6,023 nt of DNA from Candidatus Levyibacteriota bacterium (GTDB taxonomy: Bacteria; Patescibacteriota; Microgenomatia; Levybacterales; GWA1-39-11). The stretch spans positions 1 to 6,023 of the forward strand of contig JACQKO010000054.1 in the NCBI GenBank assembly GCA_016204525.1, read 5' to 3'. Shown one piece after another: positions 5,206 through 6,023 of the stretch (within the stretch, counting starts at the first letter, position 1; every line of letters begins with the position of its first letter). Made by a program: the position numbers and the translations under genes. The notes under the pieces were generated by a model. The model had not been told where the DNA came from, searched no databases, and saw only the letters and a program-made list of their open reading frames with translations.

Positions 5206-5235
5206 ATACTACCAATACAGTACCAATACTACCAA
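5206..5235 (-). promoter_or_regulatory. Possible promoter of the rodZ-like gene, inside the repeat array
   Basis: On the minus strand TTGGTA (5235-5230), an 18-base spacer and TAGTAT (5211-5206) preceded by TGG form an extended -10 promoter-like element. Only four bases separate the -10 from the ATG at 5201, so the predicted start of transcription falls on the start codon. Both hexamers are parts of the repeated word, so a chance match is quite possible. No Shine-Dalgarno is visible. Confidence 0.3.
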
Positions 5236-5316
5236 TTTCCAATAGTTCAATTATTTCGTTGGGGCTAATTGATTTATTTGTAGTATTTGTGTGCATTTGT
5301 AGTATTTGTAGTATTT
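5206..5316. repeat. Intergenic word array with inverted copies (ftsK/rodZ gap)
   Basis: The 117-base gap holds AATACTACCAAT twice (5205-5216, 5225-5236), with a related partial copy between, and ATTTGTAGTATT three times (5276-5287, 5295-5306, 5304-5315). The two words are reverse complements except at one position, so the left and right arrays can pair as one long imperfect stem. Nested inside is a 7-bp perfect inverted repeat, TCAATTA at 5247-5253 with TAATTGA at 5266-5272. On the minus strand the structure follows the ftsK stop and ends in a T-run next to the rodZ start, so it may serve as the ftsK terminator. That role is inference. Confidence 0.75.
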
Positions 5317-5318
5317 TA

Positions 5319-6023
5319 TTATTGTTGACTTAAGAATTGTTCGGGGTCACGTATTAAGACGTCGCGAGGTTTTGAGCCTTCTCCCGCACCGACCACTCCT
5401 GCCTCTTCAAGTTGTTCTAAAATTCTTGCCGCCCTATTAAAACCTATAGACAATCTTCTTTGTAAAAGAGAAGAAGATGCCCTGTCATGCGCGCAAACAA
5501 TTCGCACCGCCTGTCCAAAAAGTTCATCTCGACCGGTGCTTCCACTTGCCCCAAATCCTCGCTTTAAATTTACCTGCTGCTCAACCACTTCGCTCGTGTA
5601 TTGAACCGGAATTCCTCGTGATTTAATAAAGTTCACGACGCGCTTTACATCTTGTTCCGATACAAAAGTTCCCTGAATTCTTGTAGGCTTTGCCTGATCC
5701 GGAGGAATATAAAGCATGTCTCCTCGACCTAAAAGTTTTTCGGCTCCCGGCTGATCAATGATCACTTTGCTATCGACCATAGAAGAAACATTAAAAGAAA
5801 TCCTGCATGGGATATTCGCTTTGATTAAACCAGTCAACACGTCAACAGAGGGCCGCTGAGTCGATAAAACAAGGTGAATGCCGGTTGCGCGAGCCATTTG
5901 CGCTAAACGGGCAACAGAATCCTCTACTTCAACTGCCGCAAGTGCCATCAAATCAGCAAGTTCATCTATTAAAATTACAATATACGGACGCGCTTGGAAG
6001 CCAGCCAGTTCATTATACGAATC
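5319..6023 (-). CDS. ftsK: DNA translocase FtsK, C-terminal part (partial, N-terminus beyond window)
   Basis: Hexameric ATP-driven pump that moves chromosome ends through the closing septum and activates dimer resolution. The visible 234 residues are open to the right edge of the window, so the membrane anchor and Walker A part lie outside. The fragment begins just before Walker B, IVILIDELADLM (about residues 15-26, with D20 and E21). It continues with the family signatures STQRPSVDVLTG (54-65), IPCRISFNVSS, and LLGRGDMLYIPP. The last ~60 residues (about 166-225) are the DNA-reading winged-helix gamma domain, with LLQRRLSIGFNRAARILEQ and GSKPRDVLI; in known FtsK this domain binds KOPS sequences and contacts XerD. 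The ATG at 5948 and the TTG at 5951 are internal codons, not starts. The stop is TAA at 5319-5321. The match to FtsK/SpoIIIE is unambiguous; no residue in this part looks broken. Confidence 0.97.
   Translation of the reverse strand, partial: DSYNELAGFQARPYIVILIDELADLMALAAVEVEDSVARLAQMARATGIHLVLSTQRPSVDVLTGLIKANIPCRISFNVSSMVDSKVIIDQPGAEKLLGRGDMLYIPPDQAKPTRIQGTFVSEQDVKRVVNFIKSRGIPVQYTSEVVEQQVNLKRGFGASGSTGRDELFGQAVRIVCAHDRASSSLLQRRLSIGFNRAARILEQLEEAGVVGAGEGSKPRDVLIRDPEQFLSQQ

Noticed and set aside
5946..5951. ATG/TTG as a start of a 210-aa FtsK-like protein
   Set aside because: The frame continues to the window edge through a perfect Walker B motif, so these are internal codons of a longer FtsK.

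Overview
The window looks like a piece of a Candidate Phyla Radiation (Patescibacteria) chromosome, most likely Parcubacteria-like. Reasons: a moderately AT-rich, compact layout with every gene on the minus strand; short housekeeping proteins; a large uncharacterised protein whose sequence style I associate with CPR genomes; and intergenic gaps filled with short repeated words. TAA, TAG and TGA all act as stops (TGA ends yvcK), which argues against the UGA-as-glycine code of Gracilibacteria/Absconditabacteria. The assignment is inference; no rRNA or other marker is present.

In the direction of transcription (right to left) the layout is: the C-terminal third of the DNA translocase FtsK (5319-6023, cut by the window edge); a RodZ-like protein with a helix-turn-helix, one membrane segment and an Ig-like domain (4575-5201); two small overlapping membrane proteins resembling the YtxG (DUF948)/YtxH pair (4202-4462 and 3865-4212); a YvcK/CofD-like protein (2694-3680) joined by an ATGA overlap to endonuclease III (2080-2697); and a 645-residue protein of unknown function (122-2059) starting 20 bases after nth. 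The last 121 bases hold a strong hairpin and AT-rich sequence. There is no gene-free stretch over 300 bases; the gaps are about 110-185 bases.

The genes split into about four transcription units: ftsK; rodZ-like; ytxG-ytxH-like; and yvcK-nth-645 aa. FtsK, RodZ and YvcK all touch division, cell shape and envelope growth, so most of the window is a cell-envelope/division neighbourhood with a DNA-repair gene and an uncharacterised gene attached.

Two things stand out. First, the 645-aa protein has a central GWCTAG / FYVYYS / EIRGI...Q block that resembles the PcfJ family in pattern, plus a separate C-terminal module; its function is unknown and it is the best candidate for something undescribed. 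Second, the gaps are built from short words repeated directly and in inverted orientation, and the putative unit heads carry a TGn-TATAAT-like element almost touching the start codon with no Shine-Dalgarno, whereas the coupled ytxH-like gene has an SD-like sequence. This suggests leaderless or near-leaderless transcripts.
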